Source of the DNA: CAVVEQ01 sp963828855 | Lineage (GTDB): Bacteria; Chloroflexota; Anaerolineae; Anaerolineales; Anaerolineaceae | Assembly (NCBI GenBank): GCA_963828855.1 | Contig: CAWHGB010000005.1 | Span: 286,719-350,718 of the forward strand | Reading direction: 5' to 3' | DNA length: 64,000 nt | Program-made: the position numbers and the translations under genes | Notes under the pieces: model-generated | What the model saw: only the letters and a program-made list of their open reading frames with translations | Told to the model about the DNA's origin: nothing | The model's database searches: none | Shown: in pieces, positions 1 to 8,023 of the stretch | How positions within the stretch are numbered: the stretch's first letter is position 1 | How the letters are laid out: each line of letters opens with the position of its first letter

Positions 1-322
1 GCCTACGATGGTGTAGGTCTCATCCTTGCTGCGAGCCTTCCTCTTTGATCACGACCGTGGAGCCAACCCCCGCCACTTCGTGGGTGGGGGTATCCTCGAT
101 AACCCGGGCGGTGGCCAGCAGAACCTCAAGCTCCTTGATGCGGCCTTCAACGAAGGCCTGCTCGTTCTTGGCGGCTTCATACTCGGCGTTCTCGATCAGC
201 TCGCCGCCTTCCATGGCTTCGCGCAGGCGCTCGGCGATCTCCTTGCGCTTTATCGGTACGCAGGTGTTCCAGCTCGTCCTGGAGCTTCTGGTAGCCTTCC
301 TGGGTCAGGAAAGTGTTGGTCA
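1..322 (-). CDS. greA: Transcription elongation factor GreA, 5' part, frameshifted
   Basis: GreA rescues stalled RNA polymerase by stimulating cleavage of the nascent transcript. Reading leftwards from ATG at 320-322, the protein opens with MTNTFLTQEGYQKLQDELEH, the usual GreA N-terminal coiled coil. After a frame change near 252 it continues with EGGELIENAEYEAAKNEQAF, a GreA signature, then KELEVLL and the start of the C-terminal domain (GSTVVIKE). A second frame change near 30 restores KDETYTIVG, which matches the GreA family, and the gene then leaves the window. Two single-base shifts in such a conserved gene point to sequence error. The identity is secure; the reading frame as given is broken. 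Confidence 0.88.
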
Positions 323-389
323 TGATCCGATTCCTTTAAAAAAAGTTTCCTGCGATGTTCCCCGTGGATCCACCATCACCATGACTGGT

Positions 390-418
390 AAAAAAAACCA
401 CTCCAAGCGGGGCGGTTT
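390..418 (-). terminator. Intrinsic terminator after the 2-oxoacid oxidoreductase operon
   Basis: On the minus strand a stem of about 10 bp (one wobble and one mismatch, loop GCTT) at 395-418 is followed by a run of seven or more T. It lies between the end of the gamma subunit gene (584) and the start of greA (322). It would end the oxidoreductase transcript and insulate greA. The rest of 323-583 holds no gene that I can support. Confidence 0.7.
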
Positions 419-583
419 AGATGGATCGCCGGCACGGCGTGATGTTTGTAGCCAAGATAATATCACAAATCGGTTCCAAAGCAAGCGGGAGATTGGGACT
501 AATCGGTAAAGACATCTCACTGGTTTACAAAAAAGCTGCCGGAGAGCTGCTCCCGGCAGCCAGCGATTCTTTCGATCATTGAA

Positions 584-1125
584 TCAGGCAGCCTTATACT
601 TCGCGCCTTCACGCAGGGCTTCGTAGTTCTTCTGGGCAGCAGGTCGTGGTGGCGCTTGGGGAGGTGGTCGCAGAGCGCCTTTTCCACCGCTTCGAGCGGC
701 AGGAACGGCAGGTTGGCCAGCAGCCCGCCCAGCAGCACCATGTTGGTCAGGCGCTTGTCGCCCAGCTTCTCGGCGATATCGTTGGCGGGGATCATCACCA
801 CGCGGATATCCTTGCGCACTGGGTCGCGGTTGACGATGGACTGGTTGACCACCAGCACACCCCCATCCCGCACCAGCGGCTCGTATTTATCCAGCGAGGG
901 CAGGTTCATGGCGATGACGGCGGTGGGGCGGCTGACCAGCGGAGAGCCGATCTCTTCATCTGCGATGATGACGGTGCAGTTGGCGGTGCCGCCGCGCATC
1001 TCGGGTCCATAGGAGGGGATCCAGGTGGTTTCCTTTTTCTCATCCATGGCGGCATAAGCCAGCAGCTGCCCGGCGAAGAGAACGCCCTGGCCGCCAAATC
1101 CGGAAATGATCACTTCGGTTTGCAT
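584..1125 (-). CDS. 2-oxoacid:ferredoxin oxidoreductase, gamma subunit (frameshift near 3' end)
   Basis: This is the gamma (catalytic-interface) subunit of a 2-oxoacid:ferredoxin oxidoreductase, which converts a 2-oxoacid plus CoA to acyl-CoA, CO2 and reduced ferredoxin. The start MQTEVIISGFGGQGVLFAG carries the family's GxGGQG motif, and YGPEMRGGTANC is the typical gamma-subunit signature. It is the last gene of a D-A-B-C order operon, 12 nt after the beta subunit, with an AGGAGGGATCAG ribosome-binding region. Near 636 a one-base shift misreads the end; in the restored frame it ends KNYEALREGAKYKAA with TGA at 584-586, giving about 180 residues, normal for the family. Confidence 0.88.
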
Positions 1126-1137
1126 CTGATCCCTCCT

Positions 1138-1918
1138 CTAAAGCCGTGCTTCCAATATCGTGGGATGCACTTTGAAATCGTTGAGCGGGAAATAAGGCAC
1201 CATCTTTTCCTCCAGCCACACGCGCGATGCCTGCGGGGTCATGCCCCAGTTGGTCGGGCAGGTGGAGAGCAGCTCCACCATCGAGAAGCCCAGCCCGCGC
1301 ACCTGGGTTTCGAAGGCGGTGCGGATGGCTTTCTTGGCCAGGCGGATGTTCTTGGGGTCGTGCAGGGAGCGCCGCACGACGTAGCTGGCGCCATCCAGGG
1401 TGGCCAGCAGCTCAGCCGCCCGGATGGGGTAACCCATTGTCTCCACATCGCGCCCATTGGGCGAGGAGGTGGTCTTCATGCCCGGGCAGGGTGGTGGGGG
1501 CCATCTGCCCGCCGGTCATGCCGTAGTTGGCGTTGTTGATGAAGATGACGGTGATGTTCTCGCCGCGGGCGGCGGCGTGGACGATCTCGCCCATGCCGAT
1601 GGAGGCCAGGTCGCCATCGCCCTGGTAGGTCAAGACGATCTGGTCCGGCAGCACGCGCTTGACGCCGGTTGCCATGGCCGGGGCGCGCCCGTGGGGGGCC
1701 TGCACCAAGTCGAAGTTGAAGTAGTTGTAGGCAAAGACCGAGCAGCCCACCGAAGCCACGCCGATGGTGCGCTCGCGCAGGCCCATTTCATCCAGCACCT
1801 CGGCGACCAGGCGGTGAGCCACGCCGTGGGTGCAGCCCGGGCAGTAGTGGGTGGAGACATCGGTCAGGGATTCCGGGCGGGTGTAGACAGGGGCGTAATC
1901 GAGATGTTCAGTAACCAT
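1138..1918 (-). CDS. 2-oxoacid:ferredoxin oxidoreductase, beta (TPP-binding) subunit, frameshifted
   Basis: The beta subunit binds thiamine pyrophosphate and performs 2-oxoacid decarboxylation. Visible marks are HYCPGCTHGVAHR near residue 25, typical of beta subunits, and the TPP motif GDGDLASIGMGE followed about 25 residues later by NNANYGMTGGQ. A single-base shift near 1485 splits the gene; the second part (GYPIRAAELLATLDGASYV onwards) matches the C-terminal half of VorA/KorB-type subunits. The ATG at 1916-1918 is preceded by TAGGAGGTCATT, in which the alpha-subunit stop overlaps the ribosome-binding site, so translation is probably coupled. About 260 residues when repaired. Confidence 0.88.
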
Positions 1919-1927
1919 AATGACCTC

Positions 1928-3046
1928 CTAGCGATCGGGAGCGATCCGCGCCAGCCAGCGGTCGCGCGGGTGACCTTCGGTGGATATCGGACCCGGAGGC
2001 CATGCGGCGGATCTCGGCGGCGATCTCTTCGGGCAGGGGGATGATCCCGCCGATGCGCCCGAAGAATTCCACGGGGGTGCGGCAGCTATTGGCCAGGCAG
2101 GACATCCTCCAGCATCTGCCCGGTGTTCATTTCCACCACCAGGATGCCCTTCACCTGCGGCTGCGAGCTCGCCGATGGCTTTTACGGGGAACGGGCTGCA
2201 GGGTGATCGGGCGCAGCAGGCCGACCTTGATGCCTTCGGCGCGCAGCAGCGCGCACCGTGCTGAGCGCCACCCGGCCGGCCGAGCCGAAGCCGATGACAG
2301 CATATTCGGCATCCTCCAGGTAGTATTCCTTGAAGCGCACCTCGTTGGCCTGCACTTCCTGCCAGCGGCGCACCATGCGCAGGTTGGCTTTCTCCTGCGA
2401 GGCGGTATCCAGGTAGATGGAAGAGAGGACGTGGCGTTTTCCGCCTTCCACGCCGCGCACCGCCCAATCGGGGAAGGCTGGTCTTCAGCGGCTGCATGGG
2501 GGGCAGCTCGCAGGGTTCCATCATCTGCCCGATGCTGCCATCGGTGAGCACGACGCAGATCGAGCGGTATTTTTCTGCCAGGTCGAAGGCCAGGACGGTC
2601 AGATCGACCGATTCCTGCACGCTGGCCGGGGCGAGGACGATGGGGTAGTAATCGCCGTGCCCGCCGCCGTGGACGATCTGGTTGTAGTCGGCCTGCGCCG
2701 GGGCGATGTTGCCCAGACCCGGCCCGCCGCGCATCACGTCCACCAGCACCATGGGCACCTCGGTGCCGGCGATGTAGGAGAGTCCTTCCATCATCAGGCT
2801 GACGCCCGGGCTGGAGGAGGAGGTCATGGTGCGCGCGCCGGTGCAGGCCGCGCCGTAGACCATGTTGATGGCGCCCAGTTCGCTCTCGGCCTGGACGAAG
2901 GCGCGTCCCAACTCGGGCATGCGCCGGGACAGGTATTCCAGCAGTTCGGTCTGCGGGGTGATGGGGTAGCCAAAATAGGCCTGCATGCCCGCCCGCACGG
3001 CGGCTTCGGCAATGGCTTCGTTGCCCTTCCAAAGTTCACGGGCCAT
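1928..3046 (-). CDS. vorB: 2-oxoacid:ferredoxin oxidoreductase, alpha subunit (VorB/KorA type), several frameshifts
   Basis: Alpha subunit with the pyrimidine-binding and transketolase-like domains. MARELWKGNEAIAEAAVRAG, GYPITPQTELLEYL, and GGPGLGNIAPAQADYNQ are strongly characteristic of VorB/KorA proteins. Substrate (branched-chain 2-oxoacid or 2-oxoglutarate) cannot be fixed from sequence; VorB-like is my best guess. ATG at 3044-3046 is chosen because AGGAGG lies six bases upstream. Conserved sequence hops between frames near 2470, 2250, 2170, 2105 and 1985, for example IYLDTASQEKANLRMV then AEYAVIGFGSAGRVAL then GGIIPLPEEIAAEIR, ending at TAG 1928-1930. Repaired length about 370 residues. 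With genes on both sides it forms one four-gene operon. Confidence 0.85.
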   Translation of the reverse strand: MARELWKGNEAIAEAAVRAGMQAYFGYPITPQTELLEYLSRRMPELGRAFVQAESELGAINMVYGAACTGARTMTSSSSPGVSLMMEGLSYIAGTEVPMVLVDVMRGGPGLGNIAPAQADYNQIVHGGGHGDYYPIVLAPASVQESVDLTVLAFDLAEKYRSICVVLTDGSIGQMMEPCELPPMQPLKTSLPRLGGARRGRRKTPRPLFHLPGYRLAGESQPAHGAPLAGSAGQRGALQGILPGGCRICCHRLRLGRPGGAQHGARCCAPKASRSACCARSPCSPFPVKAIGELAAAGEGHPGGGNEHRADAGGCPAWPIAAAPPWNSSGASAGSSPCPKRSPPRSAAWPPGPISTEGHPRDRWLARIAPDR

Positions 3047-3056
3047 GCCGCACCTC

Positions 3057-3295
3057 CTATCGCCGGGTTTGACCTTTGCGCCTTCGCGGTAGACCGTGAT
3101 GGCCGCCTCGGGGCAGACCAGCGCGCAGACCGCGCAGCCGGTGCAGCCCTCGGTGAAGAGGTGAGCCGGGTGATAGCCTTTGGGGGTGAGGTGCTCCAGG
3201 TTGAGCGCAAGAACGTGCTGCGGGCAATCGGCGACGCACAGCTCGCAGCCCTTGCACAGTTGTTCATCCACTTCGATGGTGCCTTTGACGGGCAT
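3057..3295 (-). CDS. Ferredoxin-type delta subunit of the 2-oxoacid oxidoreductase, 2 x [4Fe-4S]
   Basis: First gene of the operon. Two 4Fe-4S motifs are visible: CKGCELCVADCP and CTGCAVCALVCP. It would pass electrons from the TPP site to soluble ferredoxin. The ATG at 3293-3295 follows AGGAGGAATGA. As written, the frame has no stop and runs straight into the alpha subunit (VKPGDRRCGMAREL), yet a perfect AGGAGG ribosome-binding site lies between them and a TAG sits at 3057-3059 in the +1 frame. I take this as two genes with a one-base error; a genuine delta-alpha fusion is the alternative. Confidence 0.8.
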
Positions 3296-3559
3296 TCATT
3301 CCTCCTGTGGGTAAAACAGAGTAATTGGACAAACTCAGGCTTATTTTACCCGGGTTTCCTCCCAATTATGCGCCAAATCCGGGGATGGGGGAAGTGTCAG
3401 GCTTCCTGATTCGGGCGGTCATGGGTCACTGGCGCAGACCCCCTCCCGATACCCGAGTCAAGATTGCCACTCCGGAAAAGCATCCGGAGCGCAAGCGGCG
3501 TCGCGCCGATCTATGATAGTCCCCCCTCTCGCAAGGCGAGTGCAAAAATCGCGACCCTG

Positions 3560-3586
3560 CCCTCCCCCCGTGAAGCGGGGGGAGGG
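3560..3586. other. Perfect 10-bp GC hairpin upstream of the ubiquitin-like operon promoter
   Basis: CCCTCCCCCC and GGGGGGAGGG flank a 7-nt loop. It sits just upstream of the promoter at 3604. The following TAAGCGTTTTT is T-rich, so on the plus strand it could block read-through into the operon, but no plus-strand gene precedes it. The rest of 3296-3559 is the divergent gap between two operons and shows no gene I can support. Confidence 0.5.
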
Positions 3587-3603
3587 TAAGCGTTTTTGGG
3601 GTA

Positions 3604-3631
3604 TTGACATTTCTGAATCGCTCGCTATAAT
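3604..3631 (+). promoter_or_regulatory. Consensus sigma-70 promoter for the ubiquitin-like operon, with FadR-like half-site downstream
   Basis: TTGACA at 3604-3609, a 16-nt spacer and TATAAT at 3626-3631 form a near-perfect promoter 39 nt before the ATG at 3670. Directly downstream, at about 3639-3650, AGTGGTCTGATAAA resembles half of a FadR/GntR operator (TGGTC core). Because the first protein carries a GntR-type DNA-binding domain, self-regulation at this site is plausible. The promoter is read from sequence; the operator is inference. Confidence 0.75.
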
Positions 3632-3669
3632 CTTGTATAGTGGTCTGATAAACAAACAAGTGAGCTGAA

Positions 3670-5313
3670 ATGACCTTCAATCTTCTTCCACGCAAATCAC
3701 TCTCCGACGTGCTGGCCGGGCGGATCGCCAACGCCATCACCAGCGGGAAATTCATACCCCTCAGCCAGTTGCCCTCCGAACGCGAACTGTGCGAGCAGTT
3801 CGGCGTTGGGCGCTCCACGCTGCGCGAGGCACTTAAGGTGCTGCAGGAGAACGAGCTGATCACCGGCAAGCAGGGGGTGGGCTGGTTCGTCAATGAATTG
3901 AATGCCTCCAATGTGGCAAATGCCCGCGAGCTGGCATCCATGGATCTCTCTCTTATCCCCGATGAAAATGGCAAAAAAGCGCGGGATGAATCCGCGGGTC
4001 CCAAACGGCTGCCGGTATCCCCTGAAAAACCCCTTGTGCTGCCGAACCTGAAGACCGACCGGCAGGGGACCTTTGAGCTGATCTCCTGGTGGGAGCGCGA
4101 GAAGGTTTCCAGTGCGAAGGTGCTGGTGGTTGGAGCGGGTGCGCTTGGCAACGAGGTGGCCAAGAACCTGGCGCTAATGGGCGTGGGGCATATTTTCATC
4201 CTGGATTTTGACACGATCGAGCTGGCCAACCTGAGCCGTTCGGTGCTCTACCGCGAAAGCGACACCGGCCGACGCAAGGCCGAGGTGGCGGCTGCCCGGT
4301 TGAAGGATTTGAACCCCAATGTGCGGGTGCAGTATCTGCACGCTGATGTGACCACCGGCCTGGGGCTGGGCATCATCCGGCGCATGGATGTGATCATCGG
4401 CTGCCTGGATAACCGTGAGGCTAGACTGGCGGTGAACCGCTTTGCTTACTGGATGAACAAGCCCTGGGTGGATGGCGCCATCCAGGAGTTCCTGGGGCTG
4501 GTGCGGGTCTTCGTCCCCGGGGAGGGTGCCTGCTTCGAATGTACCCTTACCGAGCAGGCCAGGCGGGACCTTTCCCTGCGTTATTCCTGCCCACTGCTGG
4601 CGCGCGAAAACGTGCTGCTCGGCAAGGTGCCCACTACGCCAACCATCGCATCCATCATCGGTGCTATGCAGGCCCAGGAAGCGCTCAAGATCATCCACTC
4701 CCTTCCGGTGGAAGCCGGCAAAGTGATCCACTTCAATGGCATGACCAACGATATGCACACCAGTGCCTACAAACCCCGCGAGGATTGCGAATCCCACTGG
4801 ACCTACGGCGACGTGACCGAGCTGCCCGCCAGCGCGGGCAAGACCACCCTGGGCGAGATGATTCGCATCGTTCATGCCGACCTGGGAGCCGACGCAGTGC
4901 TGGAACTGGACCAGGAGATGATCATCTCCCTGAATTGCACCACCTGCCAGACGCGCGAACGTGTTTTGAAGCCAATGGCGGAGGTCACATTCAAAGCTGC
5001 TCACTGCCCAACCTGCGGGGCGCTGCGCGAGATCGAGATGACCCACGCGGTGACCGGCAAGGAGGATTTCCTTTCCATGACGCTGGCGGACGCGGGTGTT
5101 CCTGCGCTTCACATCCTGCGCGCCTATAACGCCCAGGAATACAGGTTTTATGAACTGAGCGGCGATTTGAAGGAAGCGCTGCATTTCAGCCATTTTGAAA
5201 AAGCTTCCCTGGTCAGCGCAACCCGCGAGATCAAGGTCCATCTGGGGGAGGAAGAACCTTCGATCGTCGTAAAACCAAAAGATAAAGGAACCAGGATCAC
5301 CCTGAAGGAATAA
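3670..5313 (+). CDS. E1-like ubiquitin-activating enzyme (ThiF fold) fused to an N-terminal GntR DNA-binding domain
   Basis: 547 residues. Residues about 8-75 are a GntR winged helix-turn-helix (LPSERELCEQFGVGRSTLRE, then LQENELITGKQGVGWFV). After a linker, residues about 130-345 are a ThiF/MoeB/E1 adenylating domain: GAGALGNEVAKNL (155-160 is GxGxxG), NLSR at 187-190, and CLDNREAR at 245-252 with the Asp that helps bind Mg-ATP. CFEC at 288-291 is a likely half zinc site. C307 in RYSCP, before GKVPTTPTIASIIGAMQAQE, is the best candidate for the thioester cysteine. A separate zinc ribbon follows (C423, C426, C446, C449). It would adenylate the C-terminal glycine of the ubiquitin-like protein encoded downstream. 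The GntR fusion is odd for an E1. The frame is intact. Confidence 0.88.
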   Translation: MTFNLLPRKSLSDVLAGRIANAITSGKFIPLSQLPSERELCEQFGVGRSTLREALKVLQENELITGKQGVGWFVNELNASNVANARELASMDLSLIPDENGKKARDESAGPKRLPVSPEKPLVLPNLKTDRQGTFELISWWEREKVSSAKVLVVGAGALGNEVAKNLALMGVGHIFILDFDTIELANLSRSVLYRESDTGRRKAEVAAARLKDLNPNVRVQYLHADVTTGLGLGIIRRMDVIIGCLDNREARLAVNRFAYWMNKPWVDGAIQEFLGLVRVFVPGEGACFECTLTEQARRDLSLRYSCPLLARENVLLGKVPTTPTIASIIGAMQAQEALKIIHSLPVEAGKVIHFNGMTNDMHTSAYKPREDCESHWTYGDVTELPASAGKTTLGEMIRIVHADLGADAVLELDQEMIISLNCTTCQTRERVLKPMAEVTFKAAHCPTCGALREIEMTHAVTGKEDFLSMTLADAGVPALHILRAYNAQEYRFYELSGDLKEALHFSHFEKASLVSATREIKVHLGEEEPSIVVKPKDKGTRITLKE

Positions 5314-5316
5314 TCG

Positions 5317-6151
5317 ATGGATTCTGGAACTTCCACCTTCAAGCACCGGTTCATGAAGACCGCCGGCGAAGCGCTGAGTTTGGCGCTGCGCCTGGCGCTG
5401 GTCATACTGCCGGCGGTGGGGGCAGGCATCCTGCTGCTGCTGCTTTTTTTGCAGAATACGACCGTCCACCTGGTGGTCTTCGGCTTCACCGCAACCATCT
5501 GCCTGGGGCTGTTGGCAGGATTTATGGCCAGGTGGCTGTTGAAAAAGCGCAGCCCCGCGCTGCGCTTCCTGGCTGCTGCGGTGGCACTCTTTGCCGGGCT
5601 GGTGGTGATGTATTTGGTCTCGAGCGGGATGCTGGGGCTCAGCCCCTACATCCGCTCAGCCATCGACTGGTACGGCCTGGTGCAGGTTGCTTTCGGGCTG
5701 GGTGCAGTTTACATCGCGTTATATGGTTTCCGGCGGAGGAGGGGAGCGTACGAAAACGCAGCCCCTGCTGATATGCCATCCCCATCCGCCATCCTGGTGG
5801 AGCCGCATGCCTCGTCGGTAATCCCGGCTGCGGCAATTGCGGTGACGGCTCCAAGTTCAAGACCCACCTCAACCAGGAAAAGCAAGCCTTCCATCAAAAA
5901 GGGATCCGAAGAAGAACAAGCTGGTGGTTGGCAGGAAAACAGTTTCCAAAACGGGCACAACCACCCGGAAGTCCCGTAAAAAAGTGACCCTGGCGGCATT
6001 CGATGAGCACCGCTGCCCCTATTGCCTCGATGAAGTGAAGCGCAACGATCCGCGCGGGGTGGTTATCTGCCCCATCTGCAAAGCCTATCATCACAAGGAT
6101 TGCTGGGATATCACCGGGCGCTGCCAGGTGCCTCACGATACCCCGCTGTAA
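5317..6151 (+). CDS. Membrane-anchored RING-like zinc-finger protein (candidate E3), probably one gene with a one-base error near 5900
   Basis: The ATG at 5317 follows the E1 stop by three bases. The first part has four hydrophobic segments (for example ALRLALVILPAVGAGILLLL and RFLAAAVALFAGLVVMYLV), then a Pro/Ser/Lys-rich linker. As written this frame ends at 5979. However, removing one G from the GGG at about 5899-5901 joins it to a frame that runs KKNKLVVGRKTVSKTG and ends at 6151 with a RING-like treble clef: CPYC, CPIC, then HH, CW and a last C (CPYC-x14-CPIC-x3-HH-x2-CW-x5-C). That is the pattern of prokaryotic RING domains known beside bacterial E1/E2 genes. If separate, the zinc-finger gene would start at 5924 and overlap the membrane gene by 56 nt. 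A membrane-bound E3-like ligase is my inference. Confidence 0.72.
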
Positions 6152-6172
6152 ATCTGAATTGGAGAGACACTG

Positions 6173-7018
6173 ATGCCAGATCTATCGATCACGATCGTTA
6201 TGCCCAATGGCGGTGCCCGCCGCGCAGATATCCCCGATGACCTTCCGGTGCGCGATATCATCGCCGAGCTGACCTCGCTGCTCAAGCTGCCCACCGTGGG
6301 TCCCGATGGCCGCCCGATGGGTTACCGTCTGGATAGCAAAGCCCTGGGCAGGGAGCTCTGGGAAACGGAAACATTCGCTGAGGCGGGTATCCCGCCCGAG
6401 GATCGCCTGATGCTCACCGCGGATATTACCGCGGGGGCTACTGCTGTGAGCGCAAGCCCGCGTATGCGCAGGCTCCGCGCTGATTACCAACTCGTCCTGG
6501 AGCTGGCTGCCCGCAGCGACCTGATCAAGGTGAGTGCCAAGCCGGTGAGCGCAGGGTTCCTTCCCGAACGATACGTGATCACTTATCTATGCAAAAGCAT
6601 ATCAAAGGTGGACCGCAAGGGTGAGCCGGTGATGGCCAGCCGGCACCAGGTGGAGATCTACCTTCATAACCAGTACCCCCAACGCTGGCCGGGGCTGATG
6701 TGGCTGACGCCCATCTGGCACCCCAATATCAACCATCAAAATGGCAGCGTGTGCATCGATGCTGCCTGGTGGGCAGCCAGCCGTTCGTTGGACCGGCTTG
6801 TGATCATGATGGGCGAAATGCTGCAATACAAGAATTTCCATGATGATCCATCAAAACCACCATTTCCCTGGGATGTGGAAGCTGCCCGCTGGTGCCGGGA
6901 ATACCGCGCCAGGCATCCCAATTTCTTTCCTGTTGATCGCCGTGAATTGTTGCGGCCGGAGCGGGTCAAGCTGCGCAGCACCGCTTCTCCAAAGCCTTCA
7001 CGTGTTCGGATCAAGTAG
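6173..7018 (+). CDS. Ubiquitin-like domain fused to an E2-like conjugating enzyme
   Basis: 281 residues. Residues 1-88 are a YukD-like beta-grasp domain (ITIVMPNGGARRADIPDDLP ... DRLMLTADITAG) very close to the free ubiquitin-like protein encoded next. Residues about 100-250 have the E2/UBC layout: YPQRWPGLMWLTPIWHPN with the HPN motif at 183-185, and the expected active-site cysteine C194 in NGSVCID, nine residues after HPN as in UBC folds, then a Trp-rich segment and the C-terminal helices. The start ATG at 6173 follows GGAGAGACACTG. It would receive the activated ubiquitin-like protein from the E1 and pass it on. The fusion with its own ubiquitin-like domain may act as a built-in donor, a docking domain or an inhibitor; sequence alone does not say. 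Confidence 0.87.
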   Translation: MPDLSITIVMPNGGARRADIPDDLPVRDIIAELTSLLKLPTVGPDGRPMGYRLDSKALGRELWETETFAEAGIPPEDRLMLTADITAGATAVSASPRMRRLRADYQLVLELAARSDLIKVSAKPVSAGFLPERYVITYLCKSISKVDRKGEPVMASRHQVEIYLHNQYPQRWPGLMWLTPIWHPNINHQNGSVCIDAAWWAASRSLDRLVIMMGEMLQYKNFHDDPSKPPFPWDVEAARWCREYRARHPNFFPVDRRELLRPERVKLRSTASPKPSRVRIK

Positions 7019-7054
7019 TTGGTTGTTCGATTCAAAACAAAAAAGGAGTTCAAA

Positions 7055-7321
7055 ATGACAGACAAATCTGTGACGCTTGTACTACCCTCCGGCGGAAGCC
7101 GCACTGCGGAAGTGCCGGATGACGTTCCCGTGAAAGAACTGCTGCCCGAGTTGACCACTTCACTGGCTTTGCCGGTGACCGGGCCGGATGGCCGCCCGAT
7201 CAGCTATCGCATCGATAGCAAGGCATTGGGACGCGAGCTGCTGGAAGATGAAACATTGGCAGCCGCGGGCATCCCCGCCGAAGACCGTCTGATGATCACC
7301 GCGGATATCACCGCCGGGTAA
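7055..7321 (+). CDS. Free ubiquitin-like (YukD-type beta-grasp) protein ending in Gly
   Basis: 88 residues, the probable modifier. The ATG at 7055 is chosen since AAAAGGAG lies a few bases upstream; an in-frame upstream GTG at 7019 would add 12 basic residues without family support. It is clearly paralogous to the N-terminal domain of the upstream E2 fusion (shared PDGRP, YR(L/I)DSKALGREL, AGIP(P/A)EDRLM(L/I)TADITAG). The chain stops directly after ITAG, so a C-terminal glycine is exposed without proteolytic trimming. The fold assignment rests on similarity to the YukD/ubiquitin-like family of bacterial conjugation operons. It sits between the E2 and the JAB peptidase, the expected partners. 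Confidence 0.86.
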   Translation: MTDKSVTLVLPSGGSRTAEVPDDVPVKELLPELTTSLALPVTGPDGRPISYRIDSKALGRELLEDETLAAAGIPAEDRLMITADITAG

Positions 7322-7351
7322 ACTAAAAAACCACTGTTCAAAGAAGCCAGC

Positions 7352-8023
7352 ATGGAAAACAGCCAGAACCGCATTCGCTTGATCCCGGAACACCTTCAGC
7401 CCACCCAGCAGGGTCGCATGCCCCTAGGGCGTTCGATCCGCTGGGTGCCAGCGGGGGGTGAGGATAACCAGACTGCCCCGGCGGTGGAGATCTTCTTCAG
7501 CCAGCGCGCCTATATCCGCGCCTGCGCCATCGCCGGGCAGGACCTGAACAATGAAACCGGCGGCTGGCTGCTTGGAAAACACCGCGTGGATAACACAAGC
7601 GGTCGAGACTATGTGGTGATCGACCGGGTGCTGCCCGCCGAGGCCACCCGCTTCGGGCGGGCGCACCTGACCTTCACGCAGGATAGCATGGTGGCTGTCA
7701 ACAGGGAGATGGAGGAGTGTTACCCCAACAAGGAGCTGGTGGGCTGGTTCCACACCCACCCGCGCATGGGGGTCTTCTTCTCCACCTGGGATCACTGGCT
7801 GCACGAAAATTTCTACCCTGCCCCCTGGCAGGTGGCGCTGGTGATCGAGCCTTACAATTTCTGGGGGGGATTCTTCACACAAACTATGGATGGAAACCTG
7901 GATAACCACCGTTATTTCGGTTTCCACGAACTGACCGGCAGGGATGGGCGCAGCGTGGTGCTTTGGCGCAACCTGGTGCCCGTAAGTACCCCTAAGGTAA
8001 GTAAAGGAGGTTGTTTTCAATGA
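7352..8023 (+). CDS. JAB/MPN+ (JAMM) metallopeptidase, deubiquitinase-like
   Basis: 223 residues. A complete JAMM zinc site is present: E68 in LNNETGGWLLG, then H134 and H136 in GWFHTHP, S144 and D147 in STWD, with the exact HxHP-x6-S-x2-D spacing. Such enzymes cleave isopeptide bonds at ubiquitin-like proteins in eukaryotic and prokaryotic systems (Rpn11/AMSH fold). As the free ubiquitin-like protein already ends in Gly, this enzyme is more likely to remove conjugates than to mature the modifier. The stop TGA overlaps the ATG of the next gene (ATGA at 8020-8023), so translation is coupled. No frame problem. Confidence 0.88.
   Translation: MENSQNRIRLIPEHLQPTQQGRMPLGRSIRWVPAGGEDNQTAPAVEIFFSQRAYIRACAIAGQDLNNETGGWLLGKHRVDNTSGRDYVVIDRVLPAEATRFGRAHLTFTQDSMVAVNREMEECYPNKELVGWFHTHPRMGVFFSTWDHWLHENFYPAPWQVALVIEPYNFWGGFFTQTMDGNLDNHRYFGFHELTGRDGRSVVLWRNLVPVSTPKVSKGGCFQ

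Noticed and set aside
646..1539. Long plus-strand open frame antisense to the oxidoreductase beta and gamma genes
   Set aside because: Composition is His/Gly/Gln-rich with no family pattern, while the minus strand encodes well-conserved subunits. It is a shadow caused by high GC.
3560..3586. Hairpin read as a terminator
   Set aside because: No plus-strand gene lies upstream for it to terminate, and on the minus strand it lies upstream of the oxidoreductase promoter region, not after a gene. I kept it only as a structural element.
4174..5469. 431-codon minus-strand frame opposite the E1-like gene
   Set aside because: No recognisable domain; the plus strand carries clear GntR, ThiF and zinc-ribbon motifs.
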